Positions 11,365 through 21,657 of a DNA stretch of 64,000 bases are shown here, piece by piece. Every line of letters begins with the position of its first letter. Position 1 is the stretch's first letter. Location of the stretch: NCBI GenBank assembly GCA_010645155.1, contig CM021315.1, forward strand, positions 3,646,612 through 3,710,611, given 5' to 3'. The position numbers and the translations under genes are program-made. The DNA comes from Tigriopus japonicus (Eukaryota; Arthropoda; Copepoda; Harpacticoida; Harpacticidae). The notes beneath the pieces were generated by a model. The model worked only from the letters and a program-made list of their open reading frames with translations, was not told where the DNA came from and ran no database searches.

Positions 11365-12179
11365 CAGTTTTAGAGAGTTTCAGAAGTATGAGAAGTCAAT
11401 TTTTGTTTTGGAACTGTCTGCTTCTGTCAATAACAAATTGTTTCTTCGTCCGGGAGTTTTGGGTAAGTCCATTCTTCTCGGATGGCTTTGCATCTTGGCA
11501 AATTGGGTCTTCTCAGTCTGAACAAAGACCCCTGAACCTGGTCTGAAACATTGTCAACTCGAGCATCCATAAGATCTGGTCAGAATGATTGGAATAGGAT
11601 GAGATGGCCGCAATTAATAAGCAAACCATGTGCGTTTAGACATGATGGTCACTGATTATGGAGTAATCAATTGTTTTAAGATTTGGGTTCAATCAAAACG
11701 GTGTGCCATGGAGGACGAAGTCCATAATGGGTCAATTGAGCGTTGTGATTGATGAACATTTTGTAACTTGGTCGCAGAACAATTGGCAAAACAATTTGGC
11801 ACAAAACTGAAGATTTGATGTGAAACAACTTTTGATTTCACTTTGCTGTGTTTCTTTGTAAACACCAAATTTTCCTCCAGAGAGAATTGGGCACTGTATG
11901 TAAATGAAATAAGTGATGGCGGTCGACACCTCACATTTTATGGCTCTGTTTATTTATCAGAGGGTTGAATGGAGGTGCTTGATTGGCTGATCTAGTGTGA
12001 AAAGTGCGCGCCAAATTTGAAACAACCGTAATATTTTAATTGCTATTTAGCTACATATTTCATCTGGAAAATAACACGTGACAAATGTTTTTGAAATCTT
12101 CACCACATGAAGTGCTAGCAGTTTTTGTCAAAATTCAGCAAAAATTGCAAATACCCTCAGATGACTGTGGCGGATACGT
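11365..12179. other. Intron of gene 2, nothing recognisable
   Basis: About 0.8 kb without a recognised gene. Overlapping open frames at 11689-11934 on the minus strand show no known domain. Confidence 0.5.
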
Positions 12180-13037
12180 GAGCATGGTATCACAAATGCG
12201 AGCAAACCAATGACTCAACATTTCCCTTTCCTGGGGCGGGGTCAACAGGAACGCATGCCTCCACGGCAGAGGTGACGCAATCATGCCTCTACGGCAGAGT
12301 CGACTGAAGCATGGCTCCACGGCAGGGTTGACGACAGAATCATGCCTCAATGGCAGAGTCGACAACGGAATCCCACCACGCACTGGGGCAGGCAGGGTCA
12401 ACGACGGAATCCCACCACGCACTGGGGCAGGCAGGGTCAACGACGGAATCCCACCACGCACTGGGGCAGGCAGGGTCAACGACGGAATCTCACCCCGCAC
12501 TGGGGAGGGTCAACGACGGAATCCCACCACGCACTGGGACAGGGTCGACGACGGAATCCCACCACACACACTGGGGCAGGGTCGACGACGGAATCCCACC
12601 TCACACTGGGGTAGGGTCGACAATGGAATCCCTGGGCATGGCTTCGATCAACAGGCATAGGGCGGCCTTGATCAACAGGTGGGAATGCGGCCTCGATCAA
12701 CAGGTGGGAATGCGGCCTCAACCAACAGGTGGGAATGCAGCCTCAATCAACAGGTGGGAATGCAGCCTTGATCACCAGTCGGGAATGCAGCCTCCATCAC
12801 TGGTCGCAGGTTCTCCGACCTACTGTCCTCGGATGCCCACGGGTGAAGAATCACTATTACAAATTCCACGACCAGAGGGCAACAGGTTGGACAAACTGAC
12901 TGCGCCATGTTAAGACCTGAACTGAACTAGTTTTTTGACTCCTCTTTATTCACTCGACATACAGGTTTTTATATCACAGAAAAATGACTAGAATATGAGC
13001 ATGGTATCACAGAAGTGAGCAAACCAATGACTCAACA
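12180..13037. repeat. GC-rich minisatellite block between 41-bp direct repeats
   Basis: Two minisatellites lie side by side. From 12355 to 12640 there are about eight units of 34-39 bp, each holding TCAACGACGGAATCCCACCA and CGCACTGGGGCAGG, the first three nearly identical. From 12649 to 12800 there are about six units of 24 bp around CAACAGGTGGGAATGCGGCC. Degenerate ACGGCAGAG repeats precede them. The outer boundaries are a 41-bp direct repeat (12180-12220 and 12997-13037, three mismatches) starting GAGCATGGTATCACA. All frames stay open because the units are often multiples of three; I do not call a protein. Confidence 0.88.
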
Positions 13038-13260
13038 GTTAGCGACCTATATCAGATTAAACACCACTTGAAGTATACTTTTTTGAGGGTTAAATCTATT
13101 TCTAAAGTTCTAATTTGACCGCAGAAAGGAATGTAGTCTCCTTTAGTTGTCATTTTTCTCATTGCTTAGTCTCTATCATGGTTTTAGATAACTCAACACC
13201 GTTATTATCGCCCTTAAAATCTTTGACATTTGGCTTTTCTTATGGGGTAAGCTTTGCTTA

Positions 13261-13834
13261 ACACGGAGTTTAATTTGACTGGACAAGTCATTTTTGAGTT
13301 CCAAAGACATTTGAGACCAGTTTTGATGTAAAGAGACAATGCCGCGTCCGGAATCGATTTCTGTTAATTAGGTCACGGGCCAAAAATTGATGTAAGATCA
13401 CTTAAAACATGCTTAAACTCAAATTTATGAATATTTTCTTTAGTATAATTGTTAGGCACACTTAGGTTGATGATGGACTAAAAACTGGAAAATCTATCTA
13501 GCCGTTCATTTTTCAATGGCTATTTTCGAACACAATTCTCGAAGGACATATTTGGACATTTGTGAAACCAAACTAGACCAAAGGTTCAATAGATTTCGTC
13601 AATATTTCAGGTACAGAAAACCAAGACACCGCCTTAGGAATAGACAAAAAGAAAAATTCGGAAAATTGTTTTTAGGTCTGTTTTAAGTGACATTATATCA
13701 ATTTTTGGCCCGTGACCTAATTAACAAAACTCGATTACACATGCAGCATTGTCTTTTCATCTCAAACTGGTCTCAAATATGTTTGGAACTCAAAAATGAC
13801 TTCTCCAGCCAAAGTAAACGCCGTGCCAACCAAC
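13261..13834. mobile_element. Foldback MITE, family Q, copy 1
   Basis: Two arms of about 165 bp are inverted copies of each other. The left end is CACGGAGTTTAATTTGACTG and the right end, inverted, is CACGGCGTTTACTTTGGCTG. Both contain AAGTCATTTTTGAGTTCCAA and a GGTCACGGGCCAAAAATTGA block. Related copies occur near 30055-30505, 32437-33034 and inside 43175-44252. No coding capacity. Confidence 0.8.
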
Positions 13835-13923
13835 AAAATCAGCACAAACAATATCCAATATTTCTGAAAGGCAATCTTTTATCTGATATGAGAATGTGTC
13901 TCAGTGCTTTGGTGTAGATGAAC

Positions 13924-14521
13924 GGGATCCTATGAAATTAGAGCGGATCAAAAGAGAGTGTGTACAAAATAAAGCGAATCAAAATAGTGCCGGTTCAAAA
14001 TAGAGCCGCTTCATAAGAGAGTGAATCAAATTAGAGCCAGGTCAAAAGAGAGTGTATCAGTGTATTGAATCAGAGCGTGAATATTATCAGAAATAGTACA
14101 TTTTTTTTTTTTTTTTCAATTCACAGTTTCAGAATCCCAAGGTGATAATGAACAGAAGTTAATTTTTTCACAGTTTCTTCTTGAAGCCCATGGGCGTGAA
14201 GGGGCTATTGACATTGATGAGATAATTGAGACAGTTGGCACTATTCTTTTTTTATGGAAAATGACCTTCATGAAGAAATTTTTCTAGGCTTATGGAACAA
14301 TTTTCCCCAAAAAGAGCCTTCCACATACTTAAAAGCTGCATTGTTCACTCTAACCTTAGGAAAAACGTAGTTGAAAGAAATTTTATATATGCACTCTATT
14401 ATGAGTGGCTCAAAAATGTCACGCTCTCTTATGATTTGGCTCTATTTTGAAATGGCGCTATTTTTATTGGCTCTATTTTGTACCCACTCTTATTTGATCC
14501 GCGCTATTCTCATATAGTCCC
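13924..14521. mobile_element. Foldback element with 9-bp target duplication, family S
   Basis: The inverted arms of about 130 bp are made of subrepeats such as TCAAAATAGAGCC and AAGAGAGTG. The ends are GGGATCCTATGAAATTAGAG on the left and, inverted, GGGACTATATGAGAATAGCG. Flanks are TAGATGAAC (13915-13923) and TAAATGAAC (14522-14530), a 9-bp duplication with one mismatch. The arm length and duplication size fit a Mutator-like or Foldback-type element. Confidence 0.82.
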
Positions 14522-14526
14522 TAAAT

Positions 14527-14625
14527 GAACATCTTAAAAAATTCCTAGAGAAAGGTCATGTAGGAGATTCCAACCTGAGACCTCTTTCACCATGGGAAAC
14601 ACTGCTGATCTCAACACCAGCACAG
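14527..14625 (-). mobile_element. Diverged SINE-2 fragment
   Basis: Read on the minus strand, the stretch resembles the SINE head: a GCAGTGTTTCCCATGGTGA block, a B-box-like CTCAGGTTGGAATCTCC, and then GACCTTTCTCTAGGAA. It is much more diverged than the other copies. Confidence 0.5.
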
Positions 14626-14818
14626 GTTGTGGAAGTTATTCGGATATTTTTTTTTGCTCAAGGCCTAATGATATATCTTTCAATGTAATAGATACAATAA
14701 GAATACCAAAATTTTCAAAAGGGATCAAATAAATTGCTCTTCTATCTTTTTTCGTTAGTATTTATAAAGACATTCTAAGAAAAAAAGATACCAAAAGTTC
14801 ATGTCCAATGAAACTGAC

Positions 14819-14986
14819 CTTTGCAATCCGTCTCGCATTTTTTGTCTTCAACCGTTGCGTCCCAAACCGGACATACTTCTCCCCTTGGCGAGGGACTACA
14901 ATCACGATGGCGATATTGGTATCCAGGACCACACACAGAATTGTCACAAGCCGCCCATTCTCCCCAATTGTTCCACTCCCCAGGCG
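14819..14986 (-). CDS. TSP1 domain exon E (gene 2)
   Basis: A 168-nt exon (56 codons), phase 1 to phase 1, with acceptor ATATTCTAG and donor GTCAGT. It encodes one thrombospondin type 1 repeat: PGEWNNWGEWAAC starts it with the W-x2-W-x2-W ladder. Six cysteines follow the TSP1 order, with a CGPG turn and an arginine strand (YRHRDC), closing with KKCETDCK. The first cysteine loop has one extra residue before CG, so the usual O-fucose consensus C-x2-[ST]-C-G is not formed. The W-x2-W motifs are potential C-mannosylation sites. It is the last TSP1 repeat before the microexon and VMO-I. Confidence 0.88.
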
Positions 14987-15224
14987 CTAGAATATAAAAA
15001 GTGTTTCAACAAGCCTTGCAGAAACGTTAAATGATGAATGGCGTGGAGCTTTACTCTTCAAAAATGCATTTCTGTGAACAAAAATTTTATTGCAACCCCC
15101 TTTGAACAAATCTCGGTGCTTATTTGTGCAAGGAAAGTCCAATTTAACCTCCAAACACTTTTTAACGAATTTTTATGCAAAGAAAGTCGATTATTAAAAA
15201 GAATAGAATCACTAATGTAATTAC

Positions 15225-15440
15225 TATTTAAATGAGATTTGATCTACCAATGAGTTACCATTGGCAGATCTGTACCACCCTTAAATAGTGGGTTGATCAG
15301 AAATAGTTCTTAAAACATGTGTCCAATCTTGCCTTGAGGATTTGTCCCGACAGCGTCAATTCTATCCCCAACAGGATTCGAACCTCCGCTGTCTAGGGAT
15401 GCATTTGCGCGATTAACACGCTAGTACGCATTCTGGCTTC
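15225..15440 (-). mobile_element. SINE-1 head joined to a long LINE-derived 3' part
   Basis: Read on the minus strand, a tRNA-like head carries a B box, GGTTCGAATCC, followed by TGTTGGGG. It then continues into about 110 bp matching the last codons and 3' region of the local LINE (compare 3435-3540 and 34180-34300). The head is the same as in the dimer at 18347-18660. This is a SINE/LINE composite, either retroposed as such or made by template switching. Confidence 0.75.
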
Positions 15441-16158
15441 CATTGAGGCCTACATTTGGGGCCAGTTTTTGAGGTATACACGCAATGTAGCCAAAGTAAT
15501 TGAATTCTTGAAACCACGTGGCAAAAGTTGATAAAATATCATTGAAATACAACATATTTAAAGACAACAAGGTGCTTAAAAAGTTAAAAAGTAGGAGAAA
15601 ATGTACTACTTTTATTTCGTGGCCACATGAACGGAAGTACACACCAGCACATAACGTCACTGCCGCAATGCAAAAATGCATTGGTATTCAAAAAGTGTTG
15701 GAAATGCTCATTTATCAAGGTTTTGACGTCTTTGACCATTCTTTATTATTATTATTGCCTGTGACCAATGTTTGGTTTCTTTCCATTCCTTCCACATTTT
15801 TCAAAAAGTCATTTTTTCAACCCAATTGGTATCCTTTCATCTTAAGTGCAAAATGTGTGAGAAGAATCAAGAATTTTGAACTTAGGGTGCACCAACATGC
15901 ATACTGGAAAATATTGTCAAGGTGAAATTGTTTTTGAAAAATGTCAATTATGTTGGTTCAAATGTAAGTAATTACTAATTACAATTACTTTAATTTCAAA
16001 TGTAATCCATTTCAATTTCTGAAAATGTATTTGCAAGCACGTAAGTGTAATTTCAATTACAAATACATCTCTGGTCTGCTTCAAACCTAATCAATGCTTA
16101 TTAAAAACAAGTTTGTTGCTTTAGAAAGACCCTAAATAATTAAAAAGTTTGCTCTTAC

Positions 16159-16329
16159 GTCCACAAGGAATTCGACATTTGAGGGCGTCCTGATTTGTTC
16201 CATCACAAAGAGCTCCTCCGTTTCGAGGAGCTGGATTATCACAAGTCCTCTGCCGGGTTTTAGAACCATCACCACAATCATCAATATTTGGGCTACAGGC
16301 ACTCCATGACGTCCAAGGCGACCATGACC
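16159..16329 (-). CDS. TSP1 domain exon D (gene 2)
   Basis: A 171-nt exon, phase 1 to phase 1, with acceptor CTCGTTTAG and donor GTAAGA. It encodes a TSP1 repeat opening with SWSPWTSWSAC and holding six cysteines, including GSKTRQRTCDNPAPRNGGAL in the middle strands and CRIPCG at the end. The first loop is long (CSPNIDDCGDG), so it lacks the O-fucosylation consensus. Exon C lies just upstream across an intron of only 57 nt. The NPAPRNGG / NPAPKYGG motif shared by exons D and C indicates they arose by exon duplication. Confidence 0.9.
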
Positions 16330-16386
16330 CTAAACGAGGTATCAAATGCAAAGTTCAAGAATAAAAACATGTTGTTCTTGGCGTAC

Positions 16387-16560
16387 CAGGACAAACGGCT
16401 TCGCTAGTGCAATTTCTTGACTCTTCACTCAACCCGGCACAATCGTCTCCTCCATATTTTGGTGCAGGATTGGTACAAGAACGAGTCCTTGACTCCGAAG
16501 TCTTGTCGCAATCACTTGCACAAGCATCCCACGAACTCCAATCCGTCCATTGACCGTGAA
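16387..16560 (-). CDS. TSP1 domain exon C (gene 2)
   Basis: A 174-nt exon, phase 1 to phase 1, with acceptor CGTTTCAG and donor GTACGC. The repeat opens HGQWTDWSSWDAC, carries SESRTRSCTNPAPKYGGDDC and ends EAVCPG, with six cysteines spaced as in TSP1. The CG of the usual CSxTCG turn is replaced (CASDCDK), so no O-fucose consensus exists. It is paired with exon D across a very short intron, while the intron before it runs about 15.7 kb to exon B and is packed with transposons. Confidence 0.9.
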
Positions 16561-16899
16561 CTGAAACGTTAGTACAATAAAACAAATATTGGTTAACTGT
16601 TGACTAACGTTTTCAAAAACAAAACAGTCTAACGAGATATTTTTGGATGCCTTTGAAATTGAGTCCAAGATCGAGTTCAACATCTACATTTTGTTCATTT
16701 GGTCTTTCCCACACACGGTGGTTAATGTTGCCCTATGAAAGTGTTTCCTCAAATGCCAGGATTTCTAAGGAAATTTCATAATATCAGAGTACCATAAGCA
16801 GGGGTGCAGATTGCAGCCAAAAAATATCTTGTGCCCAACAACAAGTTTATTTGAAATTTGCTGACATTTAGAGTCTATTTGCCTTGTTTTGTGTTATTT

Positions 16900-17250
16900 A
16901 CCAATTTTGAGCACAAAATGGAACGACCGGGACAACATAATGAAAAAGCTCGAATCCATCTCCAAGAGCACCATTATACACATGTCAGTGAATAAGCTTC
17001 AAGTCAAAGAAAATAAGACTGCTCTCATGGTTGTGGGAAGAAAAGGAGGAACTCGGGAGAGTCCCATTTCCATTCTGGTTGGGCAATCTAGCATTCAGGA
17101 GTGTGAGACGTGCAAAATCCTCGTAGTCCATGCACAACGTGACGTAAAATGGAACATCCAAACGCAAGAATTGCGCGCGGGCCAAAACAAAGGACTGGAT
17201 TATCTACGTCTCCTTCTATCCAAGATTCTCAGGAACTACCTTGGGTAGCC
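16900..17250 (+). mobile_element. Non-LTR retrotransposon fragment, reverse-transcriptase palm/thumb
   Basis: An open frame ending at 17248 encodes a stretch typical of the region after the YADD motif in LINE reverse transcriptases: NKLQVKENKTALMVVGRKGG, then PISILVGQSSIQECETCKIL and a V-x-W tract (RDVKWNIQ). It belongs to a different family from the other LINE copies here. Both ends are truncated. It is antisense to gene 2, in an intron. Confidence 0.7.
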
Positions 17251-17612
17251 GACGGGTACGGGATTGGGTAAACGACGAAAACAACCATGAGTGACAAAGT
17301 TTCAATCTACTGACAACAGATGGCACGGCAGGTGTCTGGATCTAGTCGCTTCGTGACTTATAACCACAAACCAGCTCCAGACTTCTCAGTTTTAGCTAAG
17401 TAGGCAGACGACGGCGACAGTTGTTTGATCCGTGACCTCTAGATGACTCAGGCTGTATTTTTTTTTGGATTGACGCTGAGAATCAAACTTCAAAAAGGAT
17501 ATTTGCGTTTCAAACAAGGTAGCGCACTCTATGACTTTCCTTATGAAACCATCATTTTTGACAATGTTGTTAGGTAATCCCTCATAGAGGGCGGTTTTGG
17601 CGACGTCAAAAT

Positions 17613-17823
17613 TGGCCAGATCTAAACCCCTGTGACTTCTGGTTGTGGTCTGAGGTGAGGAGGAAGGTCAACAAGATGCCCCACAACAGCCTGGCGTCCC
17701 TGAAATCGTCGGTGAAGAGGAACATGGCCTCCTTCTCCACGGCCGAGGTCAACAAAGCCTACTCAGCCTTCGTCAGCTGGTTGAACCCCGTCATCAAGGT
17801 CAACGGTGACCATATTGAGTAAA
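17613..17823 (+). pseudogene. Tc1/mariner-superfamily transposase C-terminal fragment
   Basis: About 70 codons ending in TAA, starting WPDLNPCDFWLWSEVRRKVN. The W-P-D-L-N-P-C-D-F motif includes the third catalytic acidic residue of DDE/DDD transposases of the IS630-Tc1-mariner group. The preceding catalytic domain is not readable upstream. This piece is richer in GC than its surroundings. The next 300 bp hold no gene. Confidence 0.75.
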
Positions 17824-18124
17824 AATATTCTAAATTATTGTCCAACCTTTTTTGTTAAGTACACCATTCGCGATAAGTAGATCTTGATGCCGTTATACAT
17901 TTTTAAATTTTTGTCCGGATTCTCATTGCCAATGTCCAACTCTGTATCTATGCATGCACTTTGGCCTTAGTCGATCCAAGAGAGCCCTTCTCAGCTACTG
18001 GTTCGACTAATTTTTAGTTTCAAGCGTGTTTAGGGACATGGCCGACTCAGCCTGAGAATTTTGTAAATAGTGCCAAGTTTAAGGCCCTTGTCAGGGTAGA
18101 CAGTGTTAATACTCTCTAATTTCC

Positions 18125-18720
18125 TTGCCGGAATGGAACAGTGTAATCCAGGTTTGTAGCCGCTTTTTTAAATGTTGCGTTGGGGTCTCGCTCCCAGTTT
18201 TTTCCGCCAGTAGTAGCTTGGAAAAAGTGCGAGTGCTTCAGTTAAAAAGTGATTAATCAGACTTGTGTTAAACCTATTGTCAAAATGATAACAGAATTGA
18301 GTAGGGTAGAGACATATGTAAGCCATCAAACAACCGATCTCAAAATTGTTTTTTTTTTTTGCGGATTTTTTATTACCGCTACAAGGAATGCGATTCCCTG
18401 TAAATTGAAGGATTTCTCCCGACAGCTTCAATCCGACCCTCAACAGGATACGAACCTACGCCGTCTGGGGAAGCACTTACACTCGGCACTTAAAAGAACG
18501 CGCTAGTACGCGTGGCCACTCTGGCTTCCTTGTAAAAGGATTTCTCCCGACAGCTTCAATCCGACCCCCAACAGGATTCGAACCTATGCCGTCTGGGGAA
18601 GCACTTACACTCGGCACTTTTAAGAACGAGCTAGTACGCGTGGCCACTCTGGCTTCCTTAAATGAAGAATTAAGGTTGATGAAATGTTGAGTATTTTGGG
18701 ATCTAAAACAAGCAAATGTT
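18125..18720 (-). repeat. Repeat R, empty-site copy for element V, itself interrupted by a SINE dimer
   Basis: The parts 18125-18346 and 18661-18720 match, inverted, 21483-21657 plus 23446-23480. Here CTACAAACCTGG runs straight into ATTACACTGTTCC, whereas at 21.66-23.45 kb element V separates them. In return, this copy is split by a SINE (18347-18660) that the other lacks. Confidence 0.8.
18347..18660 (-). mobile_element. SINE-1 dimer with LINE-type 3' tail
   Basis: Two tandem tRNA-derived heads of about 125-130 bp, read on the minus strand. Each runs from GGAAGCCAGAGTGGCCACGC through TACTAGC and a B box GGTTCG(A/T)ATCC to TGTCGGGAGAAATCC. After the second head comes a tail TTTACAGGGAATCGCATTCC then TTGTAGCGGTAATAAAAAAT then CCGC and an A run. 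That tail matches the 3' end of the local LINE. Heads resemble a class II tRNA (Ser/Leu-like), but the variable arm is degenerate; these are not functional tRNA genes. Confidence 0.85.
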
Positions 18721-20440
18721 ATAACTGATTGGGTCCGACTGTACACTCGTAAGTTGTGCGACAAATCATTGACTTGAAGAATAGGCATGCCATTATTTTT
18801 GTCAAATTGAAAGTACTCCACACCCAGTTTTGGTCATTTTTAGCAGGAGTTGGCCTTTAATGTTATACGTTACCAATACTACGTGATATCTCATGTCTCG
18901 TAAGATCCAGCTTTTTGGCCTTCTGATACTTAGAAGTCAAGGAGATGCATAATTCTGGGGTACGACTGGACATATTAGCATCAAGCAGTTGCGAGCCAGG
19001 TGTATGCACACACATATATTTATGATTTCAATTTTCCTGATCGCGATGAACAAGAGAGAGTCGCTTCTCAATAAGGGAGCTCAGAAAGTGCATCTGCAGG
19101 GTGTGCCATATTAAAATGAACAAAGAAAATGAAAATGGCCTAAAATACATCAATGGAATCATTCTGCATAGGTGCCTTCTATCTGTCCATATAGTTGACA
19201 ATATTGCAATAAAGGCACTAAGATTGGCTTTTATTATCAAATGTCAAAGGTTGAAAATAAATGACAAAAAAACGAAGCCTTCAAAGACCTACATACAACG
19301 TATGGAAACATTCAAAATGACTAATACAATAGCTGGAAATCTTAAAATAGCAAATGAAATGACATGAACTTGTATATTTCGAATTTGAGGGTAAAGCAAT
19401 ACTGATGTCATTTGTATTTGTCCATTTTTTCCCAATATGGCTCTTTGAGTTCAAATCTTTGATTTCATTTTTCTCATCTTATAAAATAATGGCTGAAAAC
19501 TGCATATAGCAACTTGAAATCTGCACCTTACTATTTTCTCTCTCATGGAAGCCATTGCAATTGGAAAGTGGATAAGGATTAAGATCCCAAGAAGGAGGGA
19601 GCAACATTTACTGCAAATTAATAATTTTAAAATAATCTTGCCCCCCCCAAAAAGACACATTTTGAAAGTGAGAAAGGATTAAAAAGAGGCATAGCTTGCT
19701 TAAGCTTGCTTCTACTTGAATTTCATTGATAAGCTGTTTCTAAGAAAAATACATTTTACTTTAAATATACCTTCCTAGGCCAGTTTTCAAGTGGTACATC
19801 CTGTAGATGACCTTGTTCATGATGGCAGCGAAGTTAGCCCAAACCTCCACCCTCTAAAATTACCACTCATCCCTGTTTTTAGAGGTCAATGATTGACGAC
19901 AAAACGCTGATATTTTTAGACTTAGATGTGATGATCTTCAGCTGTACGTCTTTTTTGCATATAATATCTGACAAAATAGGTTTGGGAATGGATGCATTTT
20001 TGATTATGATATCCTCTTCACATAAGTTGTGTAGAAAATGTGGAGGATGTTCATGGAATCTTTGAAACATTGTTAAGTACCTGAACACTTTCCAAACTTT
20101 CAAAAAAAGTAGTCAATGGTTCGTGCGTACTCAACATCAGACGTTTTGTTTCATGACAGGTTCGCTTCTGTTTTCGAAGAGAGTTAGTTGGGCGCATAGA
20201 GCTTTTAAGAAACAGAGATGGCAAATTTTGGCTTTGGATAAATTTATCATTTCTTGCCATTTGACAGATTCTTGTTCCTTGTTTCTCCTACTCAATCTCT
20301 TGAATCCTGGATCAGGGTAAATTTCCCTCCGCATTAAATTTAGCTCATGTTGTTGCATTTTTAAAGCAGAGATATGTTTTTGCTTGTAATTATAGGCACA
20401 TTTTCCTGGCCTGCAGTTTGTATTTTTTAAGAAGATCATG
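18721..20440. other. Intron of gene 2, nothing recognisable
   Basis: About 1.7 kb. Several overlapping open frames of 60-100 codons lie at 19028-19367 and 19879-20439. None shows a known domain, and I treat them as chance or as unrecognised transposon remnants. Confidence 0.5.
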
Positions 20441-20444
20441 AAGT

Positions 20445-21480
20445 CTAAGCTTGTAGATTGTTTGAAAGTCTATGATATCATTTCCCCTAGGACACCACGT
20501 TTTAGTAATCATCCAATTGATTAACAATTTAGAACAGTTCATTGACATTTGGTCAATGAGTCATTGAGTCATCTGCCAGTTGATGTAGTTTATCTTGAAT
20601 TTACCATGACTTTTGATAAGGTGCATAATTCATGGTCTTGCTTCATCAACTCAAACAGTGGGAAGCAGGGTAAGATCCAGAGTGGGATTGAAAGCTTCAC
20701 TAGTGAAAGAAAGCAAATCCTGAGGCTGAAGGATCATTGAGTGGCATGAACAATTAAAAAAAAAACACATTTGCTTCACCTAGATGGCTCTCACATGACT
20801 TAGCATGCCCTCAGCACATCCTACCTGGGTGCGTTCTCTTGTTCTCAAAATGAACAACGCACCATCAGAGCAAGCCTTCTTAAGGAAGCAAAGTTAAGCT
20901 TCAATCAAAGAGAAAGTGACAAACAGTGCCAGTTTGAGGTAGAAACGGTTGTGGGTGCTTCCATTTAGTCTTTGGCCTTAATTTGTGGTCACTCAGCATG
21001 GCTTTTTGATTTTTGAACACAATAATATCGTAGCTGAGCTCTAAAAGACTTGAAATATGAAGAGAAATCCACTTTCAGATGGAAGCTACAATTTTGGCAA
21101 CAAGTGTAAGGTGAAGATAAATCTGCAATCAAGAGAATTTGGCCCTGTTTTGGCTCCATCTAGTGGCGATTTTTGTTACCTTCATTTAAAATTCTTCATT
21201 CCACAAAGTTCCATTTTAGGTCTGCTCTTTTCCATCATTTTCGTTGCCCCTCTTAATATGCTTGGAACAAACGTCAGTATTTCATCTTATGTTGAAGATC
21301 CAAAATTAGTTTGAGAAGGATTGGTTAGGACTCAAAAAGTTCAGTTGATTAGTTGGAGAAGATCTTCCCTCTTTTGCATGAAGTTCTGCCATTTTCTGCA
21401 AGTATTTTTGCCTGGTGGCAGAAGCACGACATTCATTCATTTGCCATCACTGAATGCAGTCAGGAACTGGAGATCATCGT
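20445..21480 (+). mobile_element. Old LINE copy (copy D), reverse-transcriptase remnants
   Basis: Pieces match the local LINE protein in order: PVDVVYLEF, TFDKVHNSW, ESFTSERKQIL near 20450-20740, then SILGLLFSIIFVAPLN and SSYVEDPKLV near 21200-21314. Stops and frame breaks are frequent, and about 430 bp in the middle is not recognisable. It is the most diverged copy of this family in the window. Confidence 0.75.
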
Positions 21481-21657
21481 TTTAGATCCCAAAATGCTCA
21501 ACATTTCACCAACCAATTTTGAGACCGGTTATTTGATGACTTACATAGTATGTCTCTACCCTAGTCAATTCTGTTATCATTTTGACAATAGGTTTAACAC
21601 AAGTCTGATTAATCACTTTTTAACTGAACCACTCTCAAAAAGCGGCTACAAACCTGG

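Noticed and set aside
12350..12913. A 187-codon repetitive open frame over the minisatellite
   Set aside because: The tandem array is open in several frames on both strands, without a start context, signal or known domain; it is a by-product of repeat unit length.
18420..18650. Possible pair of tRNA-Ser/Leu genes on the minus strand
   Set aside because: Tandem tRNA-like heads with a degenerate variable arm, followed by a LINE-type tail; a SINE dimer.
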